A program made the position numbers and the translations under genes. Shown in pieces: positions 1 through 6,802 of a stretch of 9,238 nt of DNA. This DNA is from Thermoplasmatota archaeon (GTDB lineage Archaea; Thermoplasmatota; JAQUQK01): the NCBI GenBank assembly GCA_028716125.1, contig JAQUQK010000067.1, forward strand, positions 1-9,238, read 5' to 3'. The notes under the pieces are model-generated. The model worked only from the letters and a program-made list of their open reading frames with translations. It made no database searches and was not told where the DNA came from. Within the stretch, counting starts at the first letter, position 1. Each line of letters begins with the position of its first letter.

Positions 1-241
1 TTATTCCGTATGCGATTGAAAGCGCGGCCGCGACTATGCCAAGCTCGGCGGTGTTGAAGCCGCGGTCGATGAGATATGGGATTGCAAGCGTGAAATTCTT
101 GCGCACGAGATAATATCCTGCATATCCGATGAAGATTGTCAGGAAAACCTGGAGGCGGTAGCGCCTGTATTCAGGGTCTATTTTTTCCTTTGGCATTCTT
201 TCTATGTGTTTTGCGGGCTTGAAAAAATCAAGAATGGGCAA
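1..241 (-). CDS. glpT: GlpT/UhpT-type organophosphate:phosphate antiporter, N-terminal fragment (runs off left edge)
   Basis: Only the first 80 codons are present. The translation shows FKPAKHIER, then KIDPEYRRYR, then GYAGYYLVRKNF and a first membrane segment, closing with LGIVAAALSIAYGI. This matches the start of glycerol-3-phosphate transporter GlpT (organophosphate:Pi antiporter family of the major facilitator superfamily), which exchanges cytoplasmic phosphate for external glycerol-3-phosphate or related esters. Arg47 in LVRKNF lines up with E. coli GlpT Arg45, a substrate-phosphate-binding residue (from memory of that sequence). The start chosen is TTG at 241, because the conserved FKPA segment lies upstream of the first in-frame ATG (196) and a GAGG sits 6 nt before the TTG. 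It follows the AhpD-like gene by 29 nt, so it is probably last or near last in a minus-strand operon. Family is confident; substrate (glycerol-3-phosphate, hexose phosphate or phosphoglycerate) is not. Confidence 0.85.
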   Translation of the reverse strand, partial: MPILDFFKPAKHIERMPKEKIDPEYRRYRLQVFLTIFIGYAGYYLVRKNFTLAIPYLIDRGFNTAELGIVAAALSIAYGI

Positions 242-247
242 GAATAT

Positions 248-251
248 CCTC
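248..251 (-). promoter_or_regulatory. Ribosome binding site for glpT-like gene
   Basis: The minus strand reads GAGG here, 6 nt before the TTG at 241. It is the reason for preferring the TTG over the ATG at 196, together with the conserved residues encoded between them. Confidence 0.55.
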
Positions 252-270
252 GCCAATATCTGAATACGTC

Positions 271-636
271 TTATTTGCCTTTTGATTTCGTATCCGGTTT
301 CAATTCATCCCAGCATTCCATCGCCCTGCGCATGTGGGGAATAGTTATGGAACCGCCGATAACAAGGCCGATGTGGAGCGCTTCCTCCATTTCCTCGTCG
401 CTGACGCCTTCCTCATTGCAACGGATTGCGTGGTATGTGATGCAGTCGTCGCACCGCAGGACTAGGGAACCAACAAGCCCCAAAAGTTCCTTTGTCTTTG
501 CTGAAAGTGCGCCGGCCTTGTATGCTTGTGAGTCTATTGCATAGAAGCGCTTTGTTCCTTTTCCGGCGTATTTCATCACGATTTCGTTGAGCCTTTCGCG
601 CTCGCTCTTGAATTTCTCAACCCTGCATTCTGCCAT
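271..636 (-). CDS. Carboxymuconolactone decarboxylase / AhpD-like small redox protein
   Basis: A 121-residue all-helical protein of the CMD/AhpD-like fold. Counting from the ATG at 636, Cys62 and Cys65 (CDDC) are followed by His69, preceded by Glu50 in AKTKELLGLV; this is the E...CxxC...H arrangement of AhpD-like proteins, where the cysteine pair acts in thiol-disulphide peroxidase reduction. The later GLVIGGSITIPHMRRAMECW is also typical of the family, and the length fits a single-domain member. True decarboxylases of the family lack the CxxC, so a thiol-redox role is the better inference; partner and substrate are unknown. The longer GTG start at 645 (three extra residues) is only 2 nt from the GGAG, so ATG 636 is preferred. 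It begins 21 nt after the ATPase stop and is followed 29 nt later by the glpT-like gene, which suggests co-transcription. Confidence 0.85.
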   Translation of the reverse strand: MAECRVEKFKSERERLNEIVMKYAGKGTKRFYAIDSQAYKAGALSAKTKELLGLVGSLVLRCDDCITYHAIRCNEEGVSDEEMEEALHIGLVIGGSITIPHMRRAMECWDELKPDTKSKGK

Positions 637-647
637 TTTTAACACAT

Positions 648-651
648 CTCC
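648..651 (-). promoter_or_regulatory. Ribosome binding site for AhpD-like gene
   Basis: The minus strand reads GGAG just after the ATPase stop codon. It is 11 nt before the ATG at 636 and only 2 nt before the GTG at 645, which favours the ATG. Confidence 0.5.
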
Positions 652-657
652 TATATT

Positions 658-3288
658 TCAATCGGTTCCCGGCATTCCAAGCGCATCCAATATCAAATCC
701 ATTATGCGCGACAGTAAGAATAACACCCACATCGCGCCAATTATGAATAGCCAGTCCACCGCTGCAATTGGGACCGTGCCGAACAGTTTTCCAAGGCGGG
801 TGTAGATTACTATGATTTGGAGCGCCACCGACATAACAACTGACGCCACGAGTTTTCCATTTGAAAGTATGCCAAGCCCGTATTCCCTGCGTATTATGTA
901 AAGCGGAACGAACTGGAGAAGGACAAGCGTCGTGAATGCAATGGTTCTTGCATATTCCACGCTAGCCCCGCTCTTTATGTTGAGGAAATACCAGAATACC
1001 GCAAGAGTGCAGAGCGCCACAAGGGTTCCCATTGCAACAATGCGCGTTGCAAAGGATTTTGTGATGATTCCATTCTTGGACTTGCGCGGCTGGCGCTTCA
1101 TTATCTCGCCTGACGAAGGATCGACGCCAAGCGCAGTCGCCGGAAGCCCGTCTGTCAGAAGATTCATCCAGAGCAACTGCGTGGGGATGAGCGGGAGCGG
1201 GAGTCCGATAAGCGTCGCAACGAATATTGTGAGTATTTCGCCAATGTTGCAAGACAGGAGATACTGGACGAATTTCTTTATGTTGTCGTAAATTCCCCTT
1301 CCTTCCTCAACTGCAGCGACGATTGATGCAAAGTTATCGTCAGTGAGAATCATGTCTGATGCTTCTTTTGCTACGTCGGTTCCGGTTATTCCCATTGAGA
1401 TTCCGATGTCTGATGATTTGAGCGCTGGCGCATCGTTTACGCCGTCGCCGGTCATCGCCACGACGTGCCCGTTCTTTTTCAGGGCATTAATAATCTGCAT
1501 CTTGTGCTCGGGATTCACGCGCGCGTATACCGAAATGCCCTCGACTTCCTTGTCAAGGTCAATCTTTTCCAGTTCCTCGCCTGTGATTGCCTTGCCCTCG
1601 ATTCCAAGCTCGCGCGCGATTGCAACGGCGGTTCCCCTGAAGTCGCCGGTTATCATCACCACTTTTATTCCCGCCGTCTTGCATTTTGCGATTGCGTGCT
1701 TTGCCTCCTCGCGCGGGGGGTCTATCATTCCCTGCAGGCCGACGAAAACGAGATTTGTTTCATAAGAGTCCTTGGGGTCGCTCGCCTTCAGCTCTTTGTA
1801 TGCGAAACCAAGCACGCGAAGCGCCTGTGAAGAGAATAAATCGTTCGCCTTGTGGATTGCCTTTTTGTCCTCTGCCGTTATCGTATGCGCCTTCCCGCCA
1901 AGGAGCGCCCTGTCGCAGAGAGCAAGCACGAGGTCGGGCGCTCCCTTGACGTATGCGTATCTCTTTCCGCCGATTTCATGTGTCGTGGTCATGCGCTTTC
2001 GCGTAGAATCGAACGGCATCTCGTCAAGGCGCGGATGCTTCTCCATAAGGCTCAGGTGGCTTATTCCCGCCTTTTCACCTGCGACTATGAGCGCGCCCTC
2101 GGTCGGGTCGCCGCGTATCTTGTATGCGCCTTCCTCGTTCTTCTCAAGGCGGGCGTCGTTGTTGAGCAGCCCTATGCGGAGAAGCAGTTCAAGACTTTCT
2201 GGTTTTTCGGAGAACGTGCCTATTGGCGTATAGCCTGCGCCCGAAACTTCTATGATTTTTCCGTCCACAAGCAGCCTTTTGACCGTCATCTCGTTCTTAG
2301 TGAGCGTTCCCGTCTTGTCGGTGCAGATGACGGTGGTGCTTCCTAGAGTTTCCACTGACGGCAATTTGCGTATAAGCGCGTGCCTTCTTACCATTCTCTG
2401 GACGCCAAGCGCAAGCGAGATTGTGACTATTGCAGGAAGTCCTTCCGGGATTGCAGCGACAGCAAGGCTTGCCGATGTCTGCAGAGCGCCAAGAACGTTG
2501 CCTTGCCTTACGAAGAGGACTATGAAAATTACTGCGCAAACGCCAAGTGTTCCATACGTCAGGAATCTTCCAAGCTTGTCAAGATTCTTTTGGAGCGGGG
2601 TGTCCTCTTTGCCTGCGCCCTCTATCATCTTGGCAATTTTTCCGATTTCGGTTGCCATTCCCGTCTTTACTACGATGGCTTTTCCTTTGCCCTCGGTAAT
2701 TACCGTGCCAGAAAATACAAGATTCTTGCGGTCGCCAAGCGGAAGGTCCTTTGAATATCCGGCTGTTTCCTTTTTCACTGGAAGTGATTCGCCTGTGAGC
2801 GCCGCTTCCTGCGTCTGCAGATTGTTTAAGTTTATGATGCGGGCATCCGCAGGCATCTTGTCGCCGGTGGAAAGGAGTATGACGTCGCCTGGAACAAGCT
2901 CCGACGCATCGATTTCGCGTTCCTCGCCGTCCCTCACGACGACCGCCTTGAGTGATGCCATTTTCATTAGCGCTTCTATCGCCTGCTCGGCGCTGTGCTC
3001 CTGTACAAAGCCTATTACGGCGTTTATGATTAGAATCGCAAGTATGACGTAGAAGTCCACGGCCTCGCCAAGCGCCAGCGATATGAGCGCCGCCGCAAGA
3101 AGCACCCAGATCATCGGGTCGTTGAACTGTTCGAGAAGGAGAAGGAGCGGGGATCGCTTCTTCTTCACCTCTATCCTGTTATAACCATATTTCTCAAGAC
3201 GCGCCCTTGCCTCGTCCGCGGAAAGGCCCTTCTCCCCAGAATCCAACGCATTATAAACTTCCTCTATCTTTCCCTTGTAAAATTCCAT
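658..3288 (-). CDS. SERCA-like Ca2+-transporting P-type ATPase (type II)
   Basis: An 876-residue membrane pump, full length for a P2A-type ATPase, expected to export Ca2+ from the cytoplasm using ATP. In order it shows: an N-terminal cation-ATPase domain (about 1-55), first membrane pair (about 57-100), actuator TGES (165-168), M4 PEGLP (281-285), phosphorylation motif DKTGTLT with Asp324, nucleotide-binding KGAPD (448-452), hinge TGDGVNDAP (613-621), and six C-terminal membrane segments from about 670. Ca2+ ligands resemble SERCA: Glu282 in PEGLP, Asn681 and Glu684 in M5 (SCNIGE), Asn709, Thr712 and Asp713 in M6 (MNLLTDG). The M8 position corresponding to SERCA Glu908 appears to be Gln792. 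The ATG at 3288 is chosen because GAGGG lies 6 nt upstream and homology begins there; a longer frame open to 3402 would overlap the deaminase gene and adds a basic, unfamily-like leader. It lies 64 nt downstream of the deaminase gene and 21 nt upstream of the AhpD-like gene. Ca2+ (rather than Mn2+, H+ or Na+/K+) is well supported but not proven. Confidence 0.95.
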   Translation of the reverse strand: MEFYKGKIEEVYNALDSGEKGLSADEARARLEKYGYNRIEVKKKRSPLLLLLEQFNDPMIWVLLAAALISLALGEAVDFYVILAILIINAVIGFVQEHSAEQAIEALMKMASLKAVVVRDGEEREIDASELVPGDVILLSTGDKMPADARIINLNNLQTQEAALTGESLPVKKETAGYSKDLPLGDRKNLVFSGTVITEGKGKAIVVKTGMATEIGKIAKMIEGAGKEDTPLQKNLDKLGRFLTYGTLGVCAVIFIVLFVRQGNVLGALQTSASLAVAAIPEGLPAIVTISLALGVQRMVRRHALIRKLPSVETLGSTTVICTDKTGTLTKNEMTVKRLLVDGKIIEVSGAGYTPIGTFSEKPESLELLLRIGLLNNDARLEKNEEGAYKIRGDPTEGALIVAGEKAGISHLSLMEKHPRLDEMPFDSTRKRMTTTHEIGGKRYAYVKGAPDLVLALCDRALLGGKAHTITAEDKKAIHKANDLFSSQALRVLGFAYKELKASDPKDSYETNLVFVGLQGMIDPPREEAKHAIAKCKTAGIKVVMITGDFRGTAVAIARELGIEGKAITGEELEKIDLDKEVEGISVYARVNPEHKMQIINALKKNGHVVAMTGDGVNDAPALKSSDIGISMGITGTDVAKEASDMILTDDNFASIVAAVEEGRGIYDNIKKFVQYLLSCNIGEILTIFVATLIGLPLPLIPTQLLWMNLLTDGLPATALGVDPSSGEIMKRQPRKSKNGIITKSFATRIVAMGTLVALCTLAVFWYFLNIKSGASVEYARTIAFTTLVLLQFVPLYIIRREYGLGILSNGKLVASVVMSVALQIIVIYTRLGKLFGTVPIAAVDWLFIIGAMWVLFLLSRIMDLILDALGMPGTD

Positions 3289-3294
3289 CTTTGA

Positions 3295-3299
3295 CCCTC
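3295..3299 (-). promoter_or_regulatory. Ribosome binding site fixing the ATPase start
   Basis: The minus strand reads GAGGG 6 nt before the ATG at 3288. It supports this start over the longer open frame that reaches 3402. Confidence 0.6.
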
Positions 3300-3352
3300 T
3301 AATGGGTACGGATGGAATATGGTGCCGTTTGATAGGCTTTGCTGACTTGGCG

Positions 3353-3868
3353 CTAATACGTCGAGCTTCCGTTGCATTTTTTCCAATTTTTAATAAGCGC
3401 AAGGCATTCGCCCTGCAAAAATCCCGGGATTATCGCAACCCTGCTTTTGCAGAGGCGCTTCATTGTAGTATTTGAAATCGACATCTCGTTGAAGCCGAGC
3501 TTTTCGACGTTCGCTATCTTTGTTCCATAAACTATTGCATCGATCCTGGCCCAGTGTATCGCCGAAAAGCACATCGGGCAGGGCTCGGTTGTGGAATAAA
3601 TCATGCAGCCGAAAAGGTCAAAAGTTCCAAGTTTCCTGCACGCCTCCCGTATTGCGTTTATCTCGGCATGGCACGTCGAGTCGTTTTCGGAAAGCACCGT
3701 ATTGCGAGCTTTTGAAATCACTTTTCCGTCTTTTATGATGCAAGCGCCAAACGGCCCGCCTGCACATGCTTTCACATTTGCCGTCGCTTCTTTTATCGCA
3801 ATACGCATATACTTTTTTTCGGGCGGAGCCGATTTTTTCTTCACGGCTGCGCCTGCGGATTTTCTCAT
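3353..3868 (-). CDS. Guanine deaminase-like cytidine/deoxycytidylate deaminase-family zinc enzyme
   Basis: A 171-residue cytoplasmic zinc hydrolase. The core carries the zinc site HAE (His67, catalytic Glu69) and PCPMC (Cys97, Cys100). GGPFGA (37-42), the asparagine-containing ARNTVLSENDSTCHAE stretch and the AIHWARIDAIVYG segment all resemble Bacillus-type guanine deaminase GuaD, which converts guanine to xanthine, more than tRNA adenosine deaminase TadA; archaea generally lack the A34-tRNA substrate of TadA. The first 20 residues are a Lys/Ala/Pro-rich extension before the conserved core, and Met21 is an alternative start. A TATA-like box centred about 27 nt before the ATG and no Shine-Dalgarno suggest a leaderless mRNA starting at 3868. 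It is first in the minus-strand cluster, divergent from iorA. Exact substrate (guanine, cytosine or another base) is inferred from similarity recalled from memory. Confidence 0.85.
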   Translation of the reverse strand: MRKSAGAAVKKKSAPPEKKYMRIAIKEATANVKACAGGPFGACIIKDGKVISKARNTVLSENDSTCHAEINAIREACRKLGTFDLFGCMIYSTTEPCPMCFSAIHWARIDAIVYGTKIANVEKLGFNEMSISNTTMKRLCKSRVAIIPGFLQGECLALIKNWKKCNGSSTY

Positions 3869-3890
3869 AGAACTCGAATATGTGAAGAGA

Positions 3891-3900
3891 AAATATAAAA
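3891..3900 (-). promoter_or_regulatory. TATA-like box for the deaminase gene / minus-strand cluster
   Basis: The minus strand reads TTTTATATTT, centred about 27 nt before the deaminase ATG at 3868. Archaeal TATA boxes sit about 25-27 nt before the transcription start, so transcription should begin at or next to the ATG, giving a leaderless message. No Shine-Dalgarno lies between. Confidence 0.55.
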
Positions 3901-3940
3901 TTTGGCCGGATTTTATGGCATATATATGATTTTTTCCTCA

Positions 3941-3954
3941 TAAAGCGCTTTAAA
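3941..3954 (+). promoter_or_regulatory. Probable iorA promoter: TATA-like TTTAAA overlapping a 12-bp palindrome
   Basis: TTTAAA at 3949-3954 is centred about 30 nt before the iorA ATG at 3982, so a start site near 3978-3982 and a nearly leaderless mRNA are expected; no good Shine-Dalgarno precedes iorA. TAAAGCGCTTTA at 3941-3952 is a perfect 12-bp palindrome that overlaps this box. A regulator bound there would block TBP/TFB access; that is inference. A second AT-rich stretch, CATATATATGA at 3919-3929, is an alternative TATA element further upstream. Confidence 0.4.
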
Positions 3955-3981
3955 CTTCCAAGAGATTCCGGCTCGATAAAA

Positions 3982-5823
3982 ATGGACGTCCTTGCGAAAG
4001 GTGGAAAGGCGTTACTTTTGGGCAACGAGGCCATCGTGCGCGGCGCACTTGAAGCTGGCGTGTCGTTTGCTACGGCTTATCCTGGCACCCCTTCGTCTGA
4101 AATTGCCGATACTTTCTCGGCGATTGCCAAGGAAGTCGGAATGTATTTCGAGTATTCCGTCAATGAGAAAGTTTCCCTTGAAGTGGCGGCTGCTGCCGCG
4201 ATTTCCGGCTACCGCTCTCTTACCTGCATGAAGCACGTCGGTGTTAACGTCGCTGCGGATGCCCTCCTTACATACGCTTATGTCGGATGCAAGTCCGGCC
4301 ACATAATCGTTAGCGCAGACGACCCGGGATGCCACTCATCCCAGAACGAGCAGGACAACCGGTATTACGCCACGCTTGCAAGCCTGCCGATGCTTGAGCC
4401 TTCCACAATTCAGGACGCAAAGGACATGACAAAGGAAGGATTTGAGATTTCTGAGAAGTTAAGCCAGCCCCTTTTGCTTCGCACAACCACGCGCGTAAAC
4501 CACACGCGCTCGGTCGTAGAACTTGGAGAAATGAAGGCACCAAAGCCGCGCGGGACAGGGCAGTTTGACAAGGACTCGCTCCTGGTTACTGTGCCTTCGG
4601 TTGCACGCGCCCGCCACCCAATTCTGCTCAAGAAGATGGCGGATGCGGAAGCAATGGCGGAAACTTCAAAATTCAACAAGATAATTGAATTCGCAGGAAA
4701 GAATGCTGGAAAAGTAGGAATAATCACGTCCGGCGTTTCTTACTGCTATGTCGCGGACGTTCTTCGCGAGTTTGGAATTGCAGCGCGCGTGCTTAAGCTT
4801 GGCTTCACGCATCCGATGCCAAGGAAGATGGTCGCGGAATTCCTGAAATCCTGCGAAACCGTGCTAATGGTAGAGGAACTTGAGCCATGGCTCGAGGAGC
4901 AGGCAAAGGCGCTCGCGTACGAGCAGGGAATAAAGACCAAGATACTTGGAAAATCAACGGGCCACTTCACAAGGCTTTACGAATACAACACAGACATCGT
5001 CAGGAACGGAATCGGCAAAGTGCTCTCTATGCCGGAACAGGCGCCGGGCGAGAACACATCCGTAAAACTTCCATCCCGCCCGCCGATACTCTGCCCGGGA
5101 TGCCCCCATAGGGCGACATACTACGCAGTAAAGCAGGCGGCAAAAGGCAAGAGCATGATTTACCCGACAGACATCGGATGCTACACCCTCGGAAGGGCGC
5201 CTCCGCTCAGCATGGCCGACTATCTGCTCTGCATGGGCTCGTCAGTTGGAACGGCTTGCGGATTCTCTGTTGCGACAAACAGCACAATTGTGGCGTTCCT
5301 TGGGGACAGCACGTTCTTCCATGCAGGAATTCCGCCGCTAATAAATGCTGTCCACAACAAGGAGAAATTCGTTCTCGCAATACTTGACAACCGCACGACC
5401 GCGATGACCGGCCACCAGCCAAACCCTGGAACTGACAAGGACGGAATGGGATACGAAGCACCAGCGATTCCGCTTGAGACTCTTGTGAAAGGCTGCGGCG
5501 TTGAATTCGTGAAGACCGTGAACCCGCGCAACCTCAAGGAAACTGTAAGGGTGTTCAAGGAAGCAATGGACTTCCCGAAGGTTGCAGTTGTAATATCAAG
5601 AAGCCCGTGCATACTGCTAAAGGGAATAAAGAAGGAGCCGAAGTACGAAGTCGACCAGGCAACCTGCAAGAAGTGCAAAGTCTGTACCGCACAGTTCGCC
5701 TGCCCTGCTTTCTACTACGAGGGCGACAAGATCAAGATAGACGAGAGCATCTGCACAGGATGCTCGGTCTGCTCGCAAGTATGCCCCTTCACTGCAATCA
5801 AGGCAAAATGCGAGGGGTGCTGA
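3982..5823 (+). CDS. iorA: Indolepyruvate:ferredoxin oxidoreductase, alpha subunit
   Basis: A 613-residue thiamine-diphosphate and iron-sulphur subunit. With IorB it oxidatively decarboxylates aryl pyruvates (indolepyruvate, phenylpyruvate, from aromatic amino acid transamination) to aryl-acyl-CoA while reducing ferredoxin in the cytoplasm. The N-terminal domain opens with LLGNEAIVRGALEAGV and YPGTPSSE (33-40), the pyruvate:ferredoxin oxidoreductase-like pyrimidine-binding domain. The middle has CPGCPHR (371-377). The diphosphate-binding motif runs from GDS (441-443) to LDN (468-470), followed by TTAMTGHQPNPG. The C-terminus has two [4Fe-4S] motifs: Cys562, 565, 568 and 574, and Cys591, 594, 597 and 601. 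Length and domain order are normal. The last residues add two more cysteines (610 and 613). The gene is first in a plus-strand cluster and ends one base before the iorB start. No Shine-Dalgarno is evident, so the message may be leaderless or nearly so. Identification is firm; the preferred keto acid in this organism is inferred. Confidence 0.96.
   Translation: MDVLAKGGKALLLGNEAIVRGALEAGVSFATAYPGTPSSEIADTFSAIAKEVGMYFEYSVNEKVSLEVAAAAAISGYRSLTCMKHVGVNVAADALLTYAYVGCKSGHIIVSADDPGCHSSQNEQDNRYYATLASLPMLEPSTIQDAKDMTKEGFEISEKLSQPLLLRTTTRVNHTRSVVELGEMKAPKPRGTGQFDKDSLLVTVPSVARARHPILLKKMADAEAMAETSKFNKIIEFAGKNAGKVGIITSGVSYCYVADVLREFGIAARVLKLGFTHPMPRKMVAEFLKSCETVLMVEELEPWLEEQAKALAYEQGIKTKILGKSTGHFTRLYEYNTDIVRNGIGKVLSMPEQAPGENTSVKLPSRPPILCPGCPHRATYYAVKQAAKGKSMIYPTDIGCYTLGRAPPLSMADYLLCMGSSVGTACGFSVATNSTIVAFLGDSTFFHAGIPPLINAVHNKEKFVLAILDNRTTAMTGHQPNPGTDKDGMGYEAPAIPLETLVKGCGVEFVKTVNPRNLKETVRVFKEAMDFPKVAVVISRSPCILLKGIKKEPKYEVDQATCKKCKVCTAQFACPAFYYEGDKIKIDESICTGCSVCSQVCPFTAIKAKCEGC
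5812..5819 (+). promoter_or_regulatory. Ribosome binding site for iorB inside the end of iorA
   Basis: GAGGGGTG ends 5 nt before the iorB ATG and lies within the last codons of iorA. This points to coupled translation of the two subunits. Confidence 0.65.
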
Positions 5824-5824
5824 A

Positions 5825-6421
5825 ATGACAGGAAAGCAGACAGACATAATGCTCTCCGGAGTCGGCGGGCAGGGAACGCTTCTTGCTGCAAAGATACTTG
5901 GCGATGCCGCAATACTTGCCGGAAAGCACGTCGTCGTTTCCGAAGTCCACGGAATGGCGCAGCGCGGCGGCTCTGTCGAATGCATGGTTAGGATAGGAGA
6001 AGCGCTTGGCCCGATAATCCCGGACAAGGGAGCGGACGCAATAGTCGGATTTGAGCCGATTGAGGTCTTGCGCTACATCCAGAAGACTTCGGGCAAGACA
6101 ATTGTCGTGATGAACTCCCACAAAGTAGTTCCTTTCACGGTTGCAACCGGCTCCGAGAAATATCCTTCGATGGACGAGATACGCGCAGAGATAAAGAAAC
6201 GCTGCGGAAAACTCATAGAGCTTGAGGCATACGATCTTGCTTTCAAGGCGGGAACAAGTCTTGCGACCAACATCGTGCTCGTTGGCGCGCTTTGCGGCTC
6301 CGGAATCCTGCCGATGACCGAAGAAGTCGTTCTCCAAGCAATAAAGAAGAACGTCCCTGCAAAATACGTCGATGTTAACGAGCGCGCATTCCGCCTGGGA
6401 ATCCAGGCAGCCAAATCTTAA
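5825..6421 (+). CDS. iorB: Indolepyruvate:ferredoxin oxidoreductase, beta subunit
   Basis: A 198-residue gamma-domain-like subunit that pairs with IorA to complete the indolepyruvate:ferredoxin oxidoreductase. It shows the family signatures GVGGQG (12-17) close to the N-terminus and EVHGMAQRGG (40-49), then the conserved PDKGADAIVGFEPIE region and SLATNIVLVGAL near residue 150. The length is typical of archaeal IorB. The ATG sits one base after the iorA stop and has a strong Shine-Dalgarno within iorA, so the subunits are expected at matched levels. The TAA stop is followed by a T-rich run (TATTTCTTTT) that might terminate some transcripts, before the next gene 30 nt downstream. I see nothing truncated or missing. 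Confidence 0.95.
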   Translation: MTGKQTDIMLSGVGGQGTLLAAKILGDAAILAGKHVVVSEVHGMAQRGGSVECMVRIGEALGPIIPDKGADAIVGFEPIEVLRYIQKTSGKTIVVMNSHKVVPFTVATGSEKYPSMDEIRAEIKKRCGKLIELEAYDLAFKAGTSLATNIVLVGALCGSGILPMTEEVVLQAIKKNVPAKYVDVNERAFRLGIQAAKS

Positions 6422-6451
6422 TATTTCTTTTCCGATATATATGGTGCTGTG

Positions 6452-6796
6452 ATGATAAAAACTAAGAAGGCGAAGGGCGCAAAAGCAAAACAGAAGAAGA
6501 CGCTCAAAAAAGCTTCAAAAAAGGCGACAAAAAAAGTAAGCAAAAAGGTGCTTTGCAAAGTTCGCAGTGCCGAAGACAAAGAGAAGAAGGGATCCTGCAA
6601 GAAATGCGAATTCTGGGACCACAGGATAGAATCGGGAATGGACGAGCACACTGGCTTTTGCACCATAAAGCGCAAGATGGTCTGCTCCGATTACTGGTGC
6701 AAGGACTTTTCAGAAATAAAGAGCGCCGAAGAGATTTCCGAAATGCTTGGCGACGAAGAGGAAGAGTACGGCGACATGATTGACTTCGAGGAGTGA
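6452..6796 (+). CDS. Small Lys-rich, cysteine-motif protein with acidic tail, function unknown
   Basis: I do not recognise this 114-residue protein. Residues 1-36 are an Ala/Lys-rich, histone-H1-like tail with repeated KK pairs. Residues 49-86 hold Cys49, Cys52, Cys70, Cys78 and Cys83, in a CKKCEFWD ... GFC ... VCSDYWCKDF pattern that looks like a small zinc- or iron-sulphur-binding knuckle. The end is acidic (GDEEEEYGDMIDFEE). The basic tail suggests binding to RNA or DNA; this is inference. The ATG at 6452 is preceded by GGTG at 6443-6446; an adjacent GTG at 6449 is an alternative. AT-rich TTAATATTT about 30 nt upstream could be a TATA box, allowing its own transcription. The gene lies between iorB and rsmA, and its TGA is in the same reading frame as rsmA with no stop after it, so it could be fused to rsmA by readthrough or by a sequence error. 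It could instead be a ferredoxin-like partner of IorAB, but the cysteine spacing does not fit a ferredoxin. Confidence 0.75.
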   Translation: MIKTKKAKGAKAKQKKTLKKASKKATKKVSKKVLCKVRSAEDKEKKGSCKKCEFWDHRIESGMDEHTGFCTIKRKMVCSDYWCKDFSEIKSAEEISEMLGDEEEEYGDMIDFEE

Positions 6797-6802
6797 GACC
6801 GC

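Noticed and set aside
1772..3052. Several long plus-strand open frames (the longest 266 codons) opposite the Ca2+ ATPase
   Set aside because: They are antisense to a clearly conserved P-type ATPase, serine/arginine-rich as expected of shadow frames, and have no plausible start signals or domains.
3289..3402. Extended N-terminus of the ATPase from 3402
   Set aside because: It would overlap the deaminase gene by 50 nt and add a basic leader not seen in the family; a GAGGG at 3295-3299 supports ATG 3288.
6794..6796. TGA as selenocysteine codon
   Set aside because: The position is not a catalytic cysteine site in any family I recognise, the flanks are a disordered acidic linker, and no SECIS element can be assigned by eye.
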